A DNA stretch of 64,000 nucleotides. It comes from Haliscomenobacter sp. (GTDB lineage Bacteria > Bacteroidota > Bacteroidia > Chitinophagales > Saprospiraceae). The position numbers and the translations under genes were made by a program. The notes below the pieces were generated by a model, which was not told the DNA's origin, did not search any database, and saw only the letters and a list, made by a program, of their open reading frames with translations. The DNA lies in assembly GCA_016707205.1 (NCBI GenBank), contig JADJHZ010000002.1, positions 616,257 to 680,256 of the forward strand, read 5' to 3'. Within the stretch, counting starts at the first letter, position 1; each line of letters starts with the position of its first letter. Positions 17,741 through 27,192 of the stretch are shown in pieces.

Positions 17741-20700
17741 ATGAGACAACCGGGCTTTTTGAAGTGGGCGCTTTTGCCGCTCGTCCTGGGCGCTATATTA
17801 AGTTTTTCAACCCTTGGGGCGCAAAGCTGCGGCGCGCCGGATGTCAGCGACATCAGCAAGTCCTTTTCGACGAATAGAACCATACAGATATCCGTTTTGG
17901 TCCATGTGAATCCTTTATCCCCAAAGGACAGCGTTCAGTTGCGGTATAAAAGAAGTTCCGATCCCGATTGGATACCGCTGGAGAAAATTCGGACCGCCCC
18001 GATGATTGGGTTCAACAACCACGAATATTGGGATATTAACGCTGAAATAGGCCCCACGAATTATCAATTTCAGGCCCGGGTTCATTGCAATTTTGGGAAC
18101 CAGTGGAGCCCGTGGTCTGCCATAAAGACCCTGTCTGCCTCCTGCACAGCGGATGACTACTCTTTTGTAAACAACCAGTTCACTTATAATCAATGGCCCG
18201 ACCGGTTGCGTTTTGGGGTTGGGGAATGGTGCTGCTCCGACCTGTACGAAGGCCGCCTGAGCCTCGACGATGGCAACACCTTCACCGAAGTAGTTCAAAA
18301 CGATCAGCCCCAACTCGAATTTGGCGGGCTGGCAGAAAACCGGGAGTACCCGTTCAAATTCAGGCTCCAATGTTCGGACGGGAGTTTCTCCGGCTATTCG
18401 GACGTGGTGAGAGGGGTGACTACCTGCACCACGCCGGTATATCAAAGCAACTACGCGATCCGGCCGCTGAGCGAAAGCAGCATTGAAGTGTCCTGTACCA
18501 AACCAGCCGATCAATTCCAGTTCCGCCTCCGGGAAAGGAATCAAACCACCTGGACTACTTCTCCGGAAAAGACGCAGAACCGCCATACGTTCTCCCAACT
18601 GGAACTCGGAAAGAAATACGAAGTGCAGTGCCGGGTCCGCTGTGGGGGGCCCCTGGAAATCTGGACCGACTGGTCGGCCACTACCGTTTATGAGATTCCC
18701 TTTTCTTGCCCCATTCCCGGGGTCAACGCCCTCGGCGCCAAGAATATCGACCATTTCGCCGCGACGCTCGAGTGCACCTCCAACCAGCACCAGGACGGCC
18801 TCGTGCAGGAACACGTCTTCCGTTACAAACGCCGCGATGAAACGACCTGGACCCAGGAGCGCACCGACAACAACCAGCTTCGCATTCAAGAGCTGCTTGC
18901 CGACACCCGATACCAGTTTCAGGTCAAACACAACTGCATTTCCAACGTCGACGGCACGCTGTGGTCCGACACGGCAGCTTTCCGCACGACGTTCTACGAT
19001 TGCGGGGTGCAGGACAGCTCCATCAATTTCCGCAATATTGGATATACTCAGGCCGATCTGGTGTGTAAGGCTGATGGAAAATACGGCTATTGGTGGCGCT
19101 ACCGCGAAGTGGGCCGCAGCCAATGGACGGAGTCTGGCCTCGTGGAAACCTCCAACCGTTGGACCGCGCTCGGGCTGCAAGCGGGCACGGAATACGAAGT
19201 GCAGCTCCGCATCTGGTGCAACGGAAATTACTCCGACTACACCGGGAGCCGGTTCTTCACGACCAACACCTGCCTGGACCCGGTGGCAACGTACATGTCC
19301 GCCCAGGAGCTCACCAACCACACGGCGGTATTTGTCTATGCCGGCGATATCCAAAACGGACTGGAGTGGCAATACCGCAAACTGGGAAATACGAACTGGC
19401 TAAAAGTGGAATCCAACCAACAGGAAACCCCCGTGGAAAGCCTGATGGAGGCAGCGGAATACGAGTTCCGGGTGCGCATCCTCTGCCAGATTGGAGACGA
19501 AGTTTGGAGCGCGTGGAGCCCCATCGATCATTTTTTCACCCCCTGCGACGTGGCGATCAACCGCATTTCCCACATCACGACTACCTCGGTACGGATCCAT
19601 TGTTCCTCTGGGGGCGCCACAGGCTACCTTTGCCAGTACCGCAGGTCGGATGGGACTTCCGCGTGGCGGACTACCGGCATTGTCTCCGCCTCGGAATTCG
19701 ACATCACCGGACTAGCGCCTGATACGGAATACGAATTCCAAGTAAAAGGCATTTGCGCAGGCGAATCCGGCCTGTGGTCGGCGAGCACGTATGCGGCAAC
19801 CACTGCAGTCCGGGAAGCCGGATGCGCTGAACCAAGAATCAGCGAGCTGTCCGCCAATCCAGTAGGGGTTGCTACAGCGCAGTTGAATTGCGCTATTGGC
19901 GGTGTCAGTGCGTATCAATTTCGATACGCCGCCAATGGAATGCCCAACTGGACAGTCACGCCCGAATCGGCGCAGGATTTTGCCTGGTTATCTACGTTAT
20001 TTCCGAATACGGTTTACCATTTTCAGGGACGGGTACGCTGCAATACGACCGACTGGAGCCCCTGGTCCGACAGCATCCGTTTCCAGACCCTGGTTGCGCC
20101 TCCGGTGTACTATAGCAACCGCTGTTTTACCCCTTCGGTCAGTACGCTGTTTGCAACCGATATCCAGTCCGGTAGCGCAGCGCTCAACTGTCTTGTCGGA
20201 ACGGCGGAGAAGTACCAATTCCGCATCAAACCTACTTCCGGAACGCAATGGGTAACCCTGCCCGAACAAACGACCGGCAGCTACCGGGTAAGCAACCTGA
20301 TGGAGAATACCTCTTACGATTTCCAATGCCGGGTCTTTTGCAATGGAGACTATGGCCTCTACTCCGGGACCCGGACTTTCCGCACCCCCAGCGCCCAGGT
20401 ATGCGACGAACCGTATGGGCTGGAGTACCTGGTATTTCCGGTCGGCCAAACCGAGGCAACCCTTCGTTGCCTGAAGGACGCCAAACGGTACGAATTCCGG
20501 TACAAAGAGCAAAACGCCTCCTTCTGTATCACCCTGCCTGCCGGTCCGGATTCCACCGTCCAACTGGATAATTTGCTACCGGACCAGGTCTATATTTTTC
20601 AGGTGCGCATCCTGTGCCCAAACAACCTGATTAGCCCCTTTTCCAATGCGCGCTTTTTCCGCACGCTTCCGGATTGTACTCCGGCCAGCGCTTCCAGCCT

Positions 20701-21100
20701 GACAACCCAATCGGTAGGGGCGCATAGCGCTACCCTGGTTTGCGGCGACGACGCTACCGCGTACCAGTTCCGCTACCGGCGCATGGGCGCCACTGCCTGG
20801 TCCTATACCCGTCCTGCCGATACCACCCGGGTGCAGCTGGACAGCCTGCTTACCCAAACGACGTATGAATACCAGGTGCTGCTCATCTGCTCCGAGTCCA
20901 ACGTCAGTAACTGGTCTCCTTCCGCCCAATTTACCACGACCGTGACTACCTCGATAAACGAACGCTCCACTCCGCTCCCATGGAACATCTATCCCAACCC
21001 CGTTGTGAACGACCTCCATGTCCAAATCGATCCGTCTTTGGAAGGATGCTTCTTTGAGATCACCGACCTTATGGGGCGGCGGGTTTGGAAGGCAAATTGA
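17741..21100 (+). CDS. Secreted protein of Cys-bearing fibronectin III repeats, type IX sorting tail cut by frameshift
   Basis: 1119 aa as read. ATG at 17741 gives a signal peptide ending near TLGAQ; the frame is open further upstream but overlaps the kinase gene. The mature protein is about ten fibronectin III-like units of 90-110 residues, each with the pattern C-...-YQFRYR-...-W-...-L.p.t.YeFqvr..C, including paired Cys residues that could form a disulfide in each unit. The end (NIYPNPVVNDLHVQI, LMGRRVWK) is the start of a type IX secretion sorting domain, but the frame stops at 21098. Two restored bases, one in A2 at 21089-21090 and one in T4 at 21115-21118, would rebuild a normal tail. 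Confidence 0.85.
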   Translation: MRQPGFLKWALLPLVLGAILSFSTLGAQSCGAPDVSDISKSFSTNRTIQISVLVHVNPLSPKDSVQLRYKRSSDPDWIPLEKIRTAPMIGFNNHEYWDINAEIGPTNYQFQARVHCNFGNQWSPWSAIKTLSASCTADDYSFVNNQFTYNQWPDRLRFGVGEWCCSDLYEGRLSLDDGNTFTEVVQNDQPQLEFGGLAENREYPFKFRLQCSDGSFSGYSDVVRGVTTCTTPVYQSNYAIRPLSESSIEVSCTKPADQFQFRLRERNQTTWTTSPEKTQNRHTFSQLELGKKYEVQCRVRCGGPLEIWTDWSATTVYEIPFSCPIPGVNALGAKNIDHFAATLECTSNQHQDGLVQEHVFRYKRRDETTWTQERTDNNQLRIQELLADTRYQFQVKHNCISNVDGTLWSDTAAFRTTFYDCGVQDSSINFRNIGYTQADLVCKADGKYGYWWRYREVGRSQWTESGLVETSNRWTALGLQAGTEYEVQLRIWCNGNYSDYTGSRFFTTNTCLDPVATYMSAQELTNHTAVFVYAGDIQNGLEWQYRKLGNTNWLKVESNQQETPVESLMEAAEYEFRVRILCQIGDEVWSAWSPIDHFFTPCDVAINRISHITTTSVRIHCSSGGATGYLCQYRRSDGTSAWRTTGIVSASEFDITGLAPDTEYEFQVKGICAGESGLWSASTYAATTAVREAGCAEPRISELSANPVGVATAQLNCAIGGVSAYQFRYAANGMPNWTVTPESAQDFAWLSTLFPNTVYHFQGRVRCNTTDWSPWSDSIRFQTLVAPPVYYSNRCFTPSVSTLFATDIQSGSAALNCLVGTAEKYQFRIKPTSGTQWVTLPEQTTGSYRVSNLMENTSYDFQCRVFCNGDYGLYSGTRTFRTPSAQVCDEPYGLEYLVFPVGQTEATLRCLKDAKRYEFRYKEQNASFCITLPAGPDSTVQLDNLLPDQVYIFQVRILCPNNLISPFSNARFFRTLPDCTPASASSLTTQSVGAHSATLVCGDDATAYQFRYRRMGATAWSYTRPADTTRVQLDSLLTQTTYEYQVLLICSESNVSNWSPSAQFTTTVTTSINERSTPLPWNIYPNPVVNDLHVQIDPSLEGCFFEITDLMGRRVWKAN

Positions 21101-21206
21101 ATGGAGCCCGGTCGTTTTGAGGAATCTCCGTCTGCTGCCAGGAATGTACGCGATTCGCATCCTTAAGGACGGCCGCACAGATACCCGGAAATTTGTGGTG
21201 CAATAA
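21101..21206 (+). pseudogene. Displaced end of the type IX sorting domain
   Basis: In another frame this stretch encodes LLPGMYAIRILKDGRTDTRKFVVQ-stop, the classical last strands of the Por secretion tail belonging to the fibronectin-repeat protein in front. It is not a gene of its own; it shows that the 17741 frame is broken by small deletions, either real or from sequencing. Confidence 0.8.
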
Positions 21207-21283
21207 ACAGCTATTGCCTGCAAGCCCTGCGCCTTACGCCTCTTACGCCTTTTATTCCTTTTTTCATAAAAACCCAATTGACC

Positions 21284-21886
21284 ATGAAAATCAACCGTTT
21301 TTTCTTCCTGGCGCTTCCAATGGCCGTCCTTATCGCGGCCTCCTCCTGTGAAAAGTCGGACCCCGATCCGTGCGAAGGAGTTACCTGCCAAAATGGAGGA
21401 ACCTGCCTCGAAGGCAAGTGCCAGTGCCCCACGGGCTTTACCGGAACCAACTGCGAGACCCCGGCAACGCCCAAGTCCGTGAAAGTGACCTCCATTTCGA
21501 TCAAAAAATACCCTGCAACGAAAACCGACGGATCCAAGTGGGATGCCGACGGCAGCGCCCCGGACCTGTATCCGGCAATCTACACCCTCAAAGCCGATAA
21601 CAAAACGATCGACCAGGTTTTTTGGTCCAGCAATACGTTCTCGGTCAACCCCACTGCGGGGAAATCCGTGGATTTTTCGCTTATCCTGCCCGCGCTTTCC
21701 CTAGGTCCGGTTGACAAAACGTTTGCCATCGCGGCTATCGACAAAGACGACCCCGGTGTAGAAGTGGTCGGCACCATCATTTCTTTTACCCTGAACAGCC
21801 TGATCGCCGGCCGCCCCGCCACGATCTCCATTGACTGCCCTACCTGCTCTACGGGGTTCGACCTGAAAGTGGAATACCAGTATTAG
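21284..21886 (+). CDS. EGF-like domain lipoprotein
   Basis: A 200-aa lipoprotein. ATG at 21284 (MKINRFFF) is preferred over the TTG two codons earlier. The lipobox IAASSC places the lipidated Cys at residue 22. Residues 30-60 form one EGF-like module with six Cys (CEGVTC, GGTC, CQCPTGFTGTNC), unusual in bacteria but seen in Bacteroidota surface proteins. The remaining 140 residues are beta-rich and may be a C2/immunoglobulin-like domain (VTSISIKKYPATKTDG). Probably surface-exposed, perhaps an adhesin or matrix protein; this is inferred from domain type only. Confidence 0.82.
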   Translation: MKINRFFFLALPMAVLIAASSCEKSDPDPCEGVTCQNGGTCLEGKCQCPTGFTGTNCETPATPKSVKVTSISIKKYPATKTDGSKWDADGSAPDLYPAIYTLKADNKTIDQVFWSSNTFSVNPTAGKSVDFSLILPALSLGPVDKTFAIAAIDKDDPGVEVVGTIISFTLNSLIAGRPATISIDCPTCSTGFDLKVEYQY

Positions 21887-22107
21887 ACGTTAGCGGAAGG
21901 GATATTGTGTTGTATTTCTCCATCTTGTTCAGATACTTAATCGAATTCATTTCCGGACGGATCATGTTTGAGTAAAAAATTATGTACCCTGACAATACTC
22001 ATTGGATTTTATACAGAATTCCTTTTTATTCCCTGGTAAGCTAATAAGCCTTACCGTACACCCGGTGTGAACATGGTTTCTTAATCACGCGTTGAAAGAA
22101 ACCAGCT

Positions 22108-25100
22108 ATGAGCAAGAGCAGCAAACACCTTGGAATTTACTTTGTACTCCTCTTGGGGGTGTTCATAACCATTCACTATAAGGGTTTTAGTCAAAGAACA
22201 ACTCCTGAGGCATTGCAATATGCCGGAACCTTCACTTTTCTCGACGGTACGCCGGTTAACTTCGGCGATGCGCAAACGGATGCGTTTTCCTTGACGAATA
22301 CCGAATTCCCCAATGTGCATGCAGCAGATGCCCGGATAAAAAAAGACAGCCTGTTCCTGTCCTGCCTCCGGCCCGGCAAGCATATCCTGTCCTTTTTGGA
22401 TCAGGAAATCGCCCGCTTCGACGTCATAGAGTCAGCAGGCAAACTGCAGACCAGCCTGCCAAGCCAATTGCGCCTCCCTTTCAATTACATCGTCCTGGGC
22501 GATCCGGGCGACAGGATCCATATTTTTTCAAAAGCGCTCACGCTCCTGGAGACCCTCACCCTGCCCGAAAGCGGCAAAGCCGGGATCAAGTACAGTCCCG
22601 CTGATTTTCAGGACAAGTTCATGGCTTATCAGAAAGAGGAACAGTTCCTCGAGCCTTTCGTATTCCGGGAAAACAGACCCGCTGATCTGGGGAAACTGAA
22701 TACACGGCAGTTCCGGACGGGAAAGCAAACCCTGCAGCCAAAGAAAGGGCTGGTTCACAACCTGACTGATCACGCCTACTACCAGGTGCAGCGCGTCTAT
22801 TTCTCCGATATGCAACAATCCATCCTTGTCCTTCAGCAATACGACGCCCGTGCAAAAACAGCGGCGCTTTTCCTGTTGAATGTCACCCTCCCCGGGAAAA
22901 AAGGTGCGGGCTTACTGGCTCTTGATTACCAGGGCAATCTGGTCTATACGCTTGAAGACGCCACTTATCGGCTGAGCAAAACCGGACAGGCGACTGCGGC
23001 GGACGATGCATACGTATCTCCTGCATATCGGTTTCAGGACCAATTCGTGCAAGGCGGCTACTGGATCGTACCGGTATTTGCCGGCGTGCCCATGCCGAAG
23101 GGCTCCCATACTCTGACGGTTAGCTGCAAGGGGAAAGAAGAAAACGCTACTTCTTCGGAGACATTCAACGTCACCTTTGATCCGCAACTGCCCAAGTTCT
23201 GGCGCATGAATAGCCCTTTCAATACCCGGAAAGATGATACTTATTTCTATTATCCAACGGGAATTGACCCCAAAAGCAAGTTATTGGAAATAACCATCAA
23301 GGAATGCCAGATTTCAATAGATGGGAAGGCGGACTTGCCGTATTCCTATATAGATGAAACGCTCCTCAAAGGTATTAGCTATACCGATTGGGACACAGAG
23401 GAGCAAAAACAGCAAGTCCTCAAAGCCGCCCGTGAAAATGCCCGGCGCCACATAGGCTTCGGGGGGGAGGGAAGTGCCTGGTTAAATCAACTCAACCTGT
23501 TCACCTCGGAGCAAAAACTGGTCAATGGAGAACCGCTGAACATGATTGAAGGCCCTTATCCGGAATTGCGCTACCAGGTCTGGAAGGTCAACGGAGAATA
23601 TCCCGACCGCAAAGAAGCCGAAAAGCACTGCAAAACTCCCTATCGCACCTCCTCCGGTAAGTACCAGTGCAGGGAAGAGGTGATCGTGAAGATTTGTCCG
23701 GATAACTTCTCTGTAAAAATGGTGGATGGCCGGGTCACTACCGATTACGAGGCATTGCAATGTGGTACCGCCACCCCTGTGGAAAATACGGCTCAGGGTG
23801 AGGAGATCGTCGTGGAATTCTCCAAAGCGGGATATATCACTGAGACCCGCGCTTTGTCCCTGCGCACCCTGGAGGCAGGTGAAATCCTCTTGAGCGGCCA
23901 AGTCCGGGATGATCAGGGGGTAGAACTTGAAGGCGTACAGGTCAAGCTCCGGAAGCTCGACGGCCTGACGCAAACCGACAAGGCGGGGATCTACAACTTG
24001 ATTGCCAAAGCCCAGGGCAAAGCGCCCCATTCCGAAACCATGGACATCAAGCTGAAAAAGATCGGCATCGAGATCAGTCACGAAGAGCTGGGCATCTATG
24101 AAGGGAAACCCTGGGGCATCGTCTCCGACGGCTTCACTACCCTGGAATTGAAGGTCAAGGCCAACGGCATTCGTCCCAATACCGTTTCCGTCAAGCAACC
24201 CGAGCTGGGACAGTTCGTGGAAAAGACCATGCTGAAAGTCCCCCTCGTACTGAACGGAGCAGGAGAAGGCTTCATGGAATATGTGCCCCCGGAGTACCTG
24301 ACGAATGAGCAGCTGAACGTACAGCTACCTTTGAGCGATACCTCTCAGGCCGGAGCTGGCATGGGGCAGAGCCTTTGGGCTGCCGAAGTACCCGTCAGGA
24401 TTACCTACGAAGACGAACAGGGCAAACCCGGGGTCATGGAATTCCGGATCTACGTCACCCGGCCTCCTGTATTTCTCATCCATGGATTCACCGGCAACGA
24501 GACGACATGGGCTGATCTGGGTGTCTTTTTGCGGGCCCGCAAGTTCAATGCGCTTATCTACGAATACTACCAGGGGCCGGTAGATGAATCAACCATTCCC
24601 AGGCAGTCCCAAAAACTGGGGCAGTATATCCAGGACGTACGCAAATGCTACAAGACCAATGGATTTTACCAAACCCGGATAGATATCGTGGCGCACAGCA
24701 TGGGCGGACTCATCAGCCGTCATTATATCAGCAACATGGCTAAATACGGGGAAAAGGCAGGTATTGTTATTCCCTACAATGTCAAACTGTCGCACGACGA
24801 GCTGGCCGCCCAGCGCTTTCAAAAGCCCGTGATCATGAACGACGTCCGCAAGCTGATCATGGTGGGTACACCCAACCACGGCTCCTCATTTATTGACGGC
24901 ACAATCGGGCATTTATGCGCCATTATGGACGACAATCATCAATTGGCCAACGCCCAGCTCCGCTCGAACAGCCCCTTTATCACCGAACTCAATGCAGGCG
25001 AACGCGAAGGCCGGCATTTGAGCCCCAATGTGCAATACGCACTGCTGTATGGAATCCGGCGGGTGTCTCCCCTGTATCCGCCCGATGCGCTGGGCAATTA

Positions 25101-27192
25101 TTATGCCGGACAGGCAGCGTTGTTAGAACGCCCGCTGGCCCACGACGACGGGGTTGTAACCATTGAATCTGCCAGACTAAATGGAGTTATTGACTTTCAC
25201 TTCCCCCAGGAACGGACAATTTATTCCAATTCCACTAAATATCATTTCCACGCGCCCGTGGGCTTTATCCACTCCCCAGCTACCAACTTCGTTTTCCAGG
25301 GGGATAAATCCATTACCACCAGCGAGGAGGTTTTTAACAAAGCTACCGAACTCCTGCTCGAAGACATCCCCAGAGCGCCCCTCAAAAATGCCTATGCGCG
25401 GATTATCCAGGCTGAAGGAAAAGCCTCCATGCGGTATTTCTCCCACCACGACTGGCAGGCAATAGCTCCCGGCGCCCGTACTCAACTGGAGAATCCCTGG
25501 TGTTATTTCCAAACCGGCGAAGGCAGCCTTTCCATCGGGTTCTTTCTGGATGGACGCCATTGGGCCAGTCTGCATTTGCAACCCCATACCGTGCTGCAAC
25601 TGGAACATGCAGCCCCGGAATTCGTACAGATCTACCTGCAGGAAGGCAAGGCCCGCTTCCGCTCGCGCAAGCAGGGCGGCGGAGGGTTCGAAGTGGTCAT
25701 GGGTGAAGAAACCGAACAATGGTACACCTTTAATCCCAAAGCCCGGGTCAATGACCTCCAAACCGATTTCATCATCGAAGCAGGCGACGAACTCACCGTG
25801 CAGTCTCTTTCCGGTCAGGTCCTGATCAGTATTCCCCAAAAGGAGAAGGGCCAGGCAGCGATCATTGGTTCGGCCGAAGGCAAGCGAATTACCGCCAAAG
25901 GGGCGCTGTTGGATTATCCCCTGCCGGCGAGCGGCTGGTGGACGGCCATTGATGCCAGCTACCTGCCCGATGAAACCGCCGAACCGGCTGTTGAAGCGCC
26001 CGACACCACCCGCACCAACCTGGCAGCCAACGGCAGCTTTGAAGAAGGTCCCGATTTTTCCCGCTACATCGTCCTGCATCCCGGGGATAGCATTCCCGGC
26101 TGGACTGTTGTCGCCGGCACCGTCGATATCACAGATGAAAGCTACCAGCCCTCCGAAGGCAAAAGATCGCTCGACCTGCTGGGAACCACCAGGGTCGGCA
26201 GCATCCGGCAAACCATCGCCACGGCACCCGGCCAATACTATCTCGTGCAGTTCGACCTGGCCGGCAACCCGCTTGCTGCCCACACTCAGAAGCTGCTGGA
26301 GGTTGCAGCCGCCGGGCAAAGCCGCTCCTTTACCTTTAGCATTGAGGGCAAATCGCCCCAAAATATGGGCTGGGAAACCCGTCGATTCGTGTTTGCCGCC
26401 GCTGGCGACTCCACGGCCCTCGTCTTCACCGGTAATGATCCGGAAGGTCCCGGCGGCGCGGGCCCTATGATCGATCACGTCAGAGTCTTCGCGATCAGCG
26501 AGGAGGAAGCCCTGCGGATAATGGAAGAAGACCAGCCTATCCAACCCCTCGGTGAGGTCGCCACTGAAGTGAGCACCCCTGTCCTGCCCGTGGGCAGCTT
26601 TACTCAGCTGCGCATCCTGGCCAGGAATGACGAAGGCGATCCACTGGTCAGCCCTTACGAAGTGAAGGTGGATCTGGAAAATGCCGAACACCTTGCTTTC
26701 ATCAACATCAACAGCGCCAACCAGGTGATCGATGCACAGGGCCAGTATGCAGCCCACATCACCATCTCCGAACCCGACCCGCAGCTATACACTTCCCTGA
26801 GCGAGATCCCGCTGGAAGCTACTTTCCGCGTACAGCTGATCCACCCAAGGAGCAAAAAGGTGCAATACGATAAAAAGACTACCCTGCCCCTTGGCATGAC
26901 CCTTCTACATGGCACTACGCTGGGGCCGGATTATCAACCCCGGCAGGAGCCCGTGCCTCCTGAATTCTACGAAACCCGCTATCAGCTCGCCAACCAGAAC
27001 GATGCCATGGGCAATTTCTACATCCTGTTCAACACCACCTTGTTCGAAGAAGATATCGAACGGTTCCGGCAGCACGCCGATCGGACACAGAAGATCTTCA
27101 GCATGGAACAGTTCGATTTTACCTCGAATGGTTGGCCAACTGCTCCGCTCCGCTCCGGTACGTCCTCCCCGACAGCATCCTGCACCAACTGA
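22108..27192 (+). CDS. Giant secreted alpha/beta-hydrolase protein, N-terminal part
   Basis: 1694 aa before the frame is lost at a (CTCCG)3 repeat. It has a signal peptide (to about FSQ, residue 29). A beta-rich region of about 550 residues leads to a carboxypeptidase-regulatory-like module (about 590-640, GQVRDDQGVELEGVQVKLR). Then comes a lipase-type alpha/beta hydrolase (about 785-1100) with FLIHGFTGNETTW and nucleophile Ser864 in AHSMGG, like PGAP1 or triacylglycerol lipases. A FecR-like beta segment follows near 1170-1240, and a jelly-roll module like the choice-of-anchor/DUF642 group near 1300-1470 (NLAANGSFEEGPDF). Substrate unknown. The C-terminal part continues in another frame. Confidence 0.8.
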   Translation: MSKSSKHLGIYFVLLLGVFITIHYKGFSQRTTPEALQYAGTFTFLDGTPVNFGDAQTDAFSLTNTEFPNVHAADARIKKDSLFLSCLRPGKHILSFLDQEIARFDVIESAGKLQTSLPSQLRLPFNYIVLGDPGDRIHIFSKALTLLETLTLPESGKAGIKYSPADFQDKFMAYQKEEQFLEPFVFRENRPADLGKLNTRQFRTGKQTLQPKKGLVHNLTDHAYYQVQRVYFSDMQQSILVLQQYDARAKTAALFLLNVTLPGKKGAGLLALDYQGNLVYTLEDATYRLSKTGQATAADDAYVSPAYRFQDQFVQGGYWIVPVFAGVPMPKGSHTLTVSCKGKEENATSSETFNVTFDPQLPKFWRMNSPFNTRKDDTYFYYPTGIDPKSKLLEITIKECQISIDGKADLPYSYIDETLLKGISYTDWDTEEQKQQVLKAARENARRHIGFGGEGSAWLNQLNLFTSEQKLVNGEPLNMIEGPYPELRYQVWKVNGEYPDRKEAEKHCKTPYRTSSGKYQCREEVIVKICPDNFSVKMVDGRVTTDYEALQCGTATPVENTAQGEEIVVEFSKAGYITETRALSLRTLEAGEILLSGQVRDDQGVELEGVQVKLRKLDGLTQTDKAGIYNLIAKAQGKAPHSETMDIKLKKIGIEISHEELGIYEGKPWGIVSDGFTTLELKVKANGIRPNTVSVKQPELGQFVEKTMLKVPLVLNGAGEGFMEYVPPEYLTNEQLNVQLPLSDTSQAGAGMGQSLWAAEVPVRITYEDEQGKPGVMEFRIYVTRPPVFLIHGFTGNETTWADLGVFLRARKFNALIYEYYQGPVDESTIPRQSQKLGQYIQDVRKCYKTNGFYQTRIDIVAHSMGGLISRHYISNMAKYGEKAGIVIPYNVKLSHDELAAQRFQKPVIMNDVRKLIMVGTPNHGSSFIDGTIGHLCAIMDDNHQLANAQLRSNSPFITELNAGEREGRHLSPNVQYALLYGIRRVSPLYPPDALGNYYAGQAALLERPLAHDDGVVTIESARLNGVIDFHFPQERTIYSNSTKYHFHAPVGFIHSPATNFVFQGDKSITTSEEVFNKATELLLEDIPRAPLKNAYARIIQAEGKASMRYFSHHDWQAIAPGARTQLENPWCYFQTGEGSLSIGFFLDGRHWASLHLQPHTVLQLEHAAPEFVQIYLQEGKARFRSRKQGGGGFEVVMGEETEQWYTFNPKARVNDLQTDFIIEAGDELTVQSLSGQVLISIPQKEKGQAAIIGSAEGKRITAKGALLDYPLPASGWWTAIDASYLPDETAEPAVEAPDTTRTNLAANGSFEEGPDFSRYIVLHPGDSIPGWTVVAGTVDITDESYQPSEGKRSLDLLGTTRVGSIRQTIATAPGQYYLVQFDLAGNPLAAHTQKLLEVAAAGQSRSFTFSIEGKSPQNMGWETRRFVFAAAGDSTALVFTGNDPEGPGGAGPMIDHVRVFAISEEEALRIMEEDQPIQPLGEVATEVSTPVLPVGSFTQLRILARNDEGDPLVSPYEVKVDLENAEHLAFININSANQVIDAQGQYAAHITISEPDPQLYTSLSEIPLEATFRVQLIHPRSKKVQYDKKTTLPLGMTLLHGTTLGPDYQPRQEPVPPEFYETRYQLANQNDAMGNFYILFNTTLFEEDIERFRQHADRTQKIFSMEQFDFTSNGWPTAPLRSGTSSPTASCTN

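Noticed and set aside
17915..19372. 485-codon open frame on the minus strand
   Set aside because: Antisense to the fibronectin-repeat gene; no domain or signal visible.
25177..26757. 526-codon open frame on the minus strand
   Set aside because: Antisense to the giant hydrolase gene, with no family features or sensible start.
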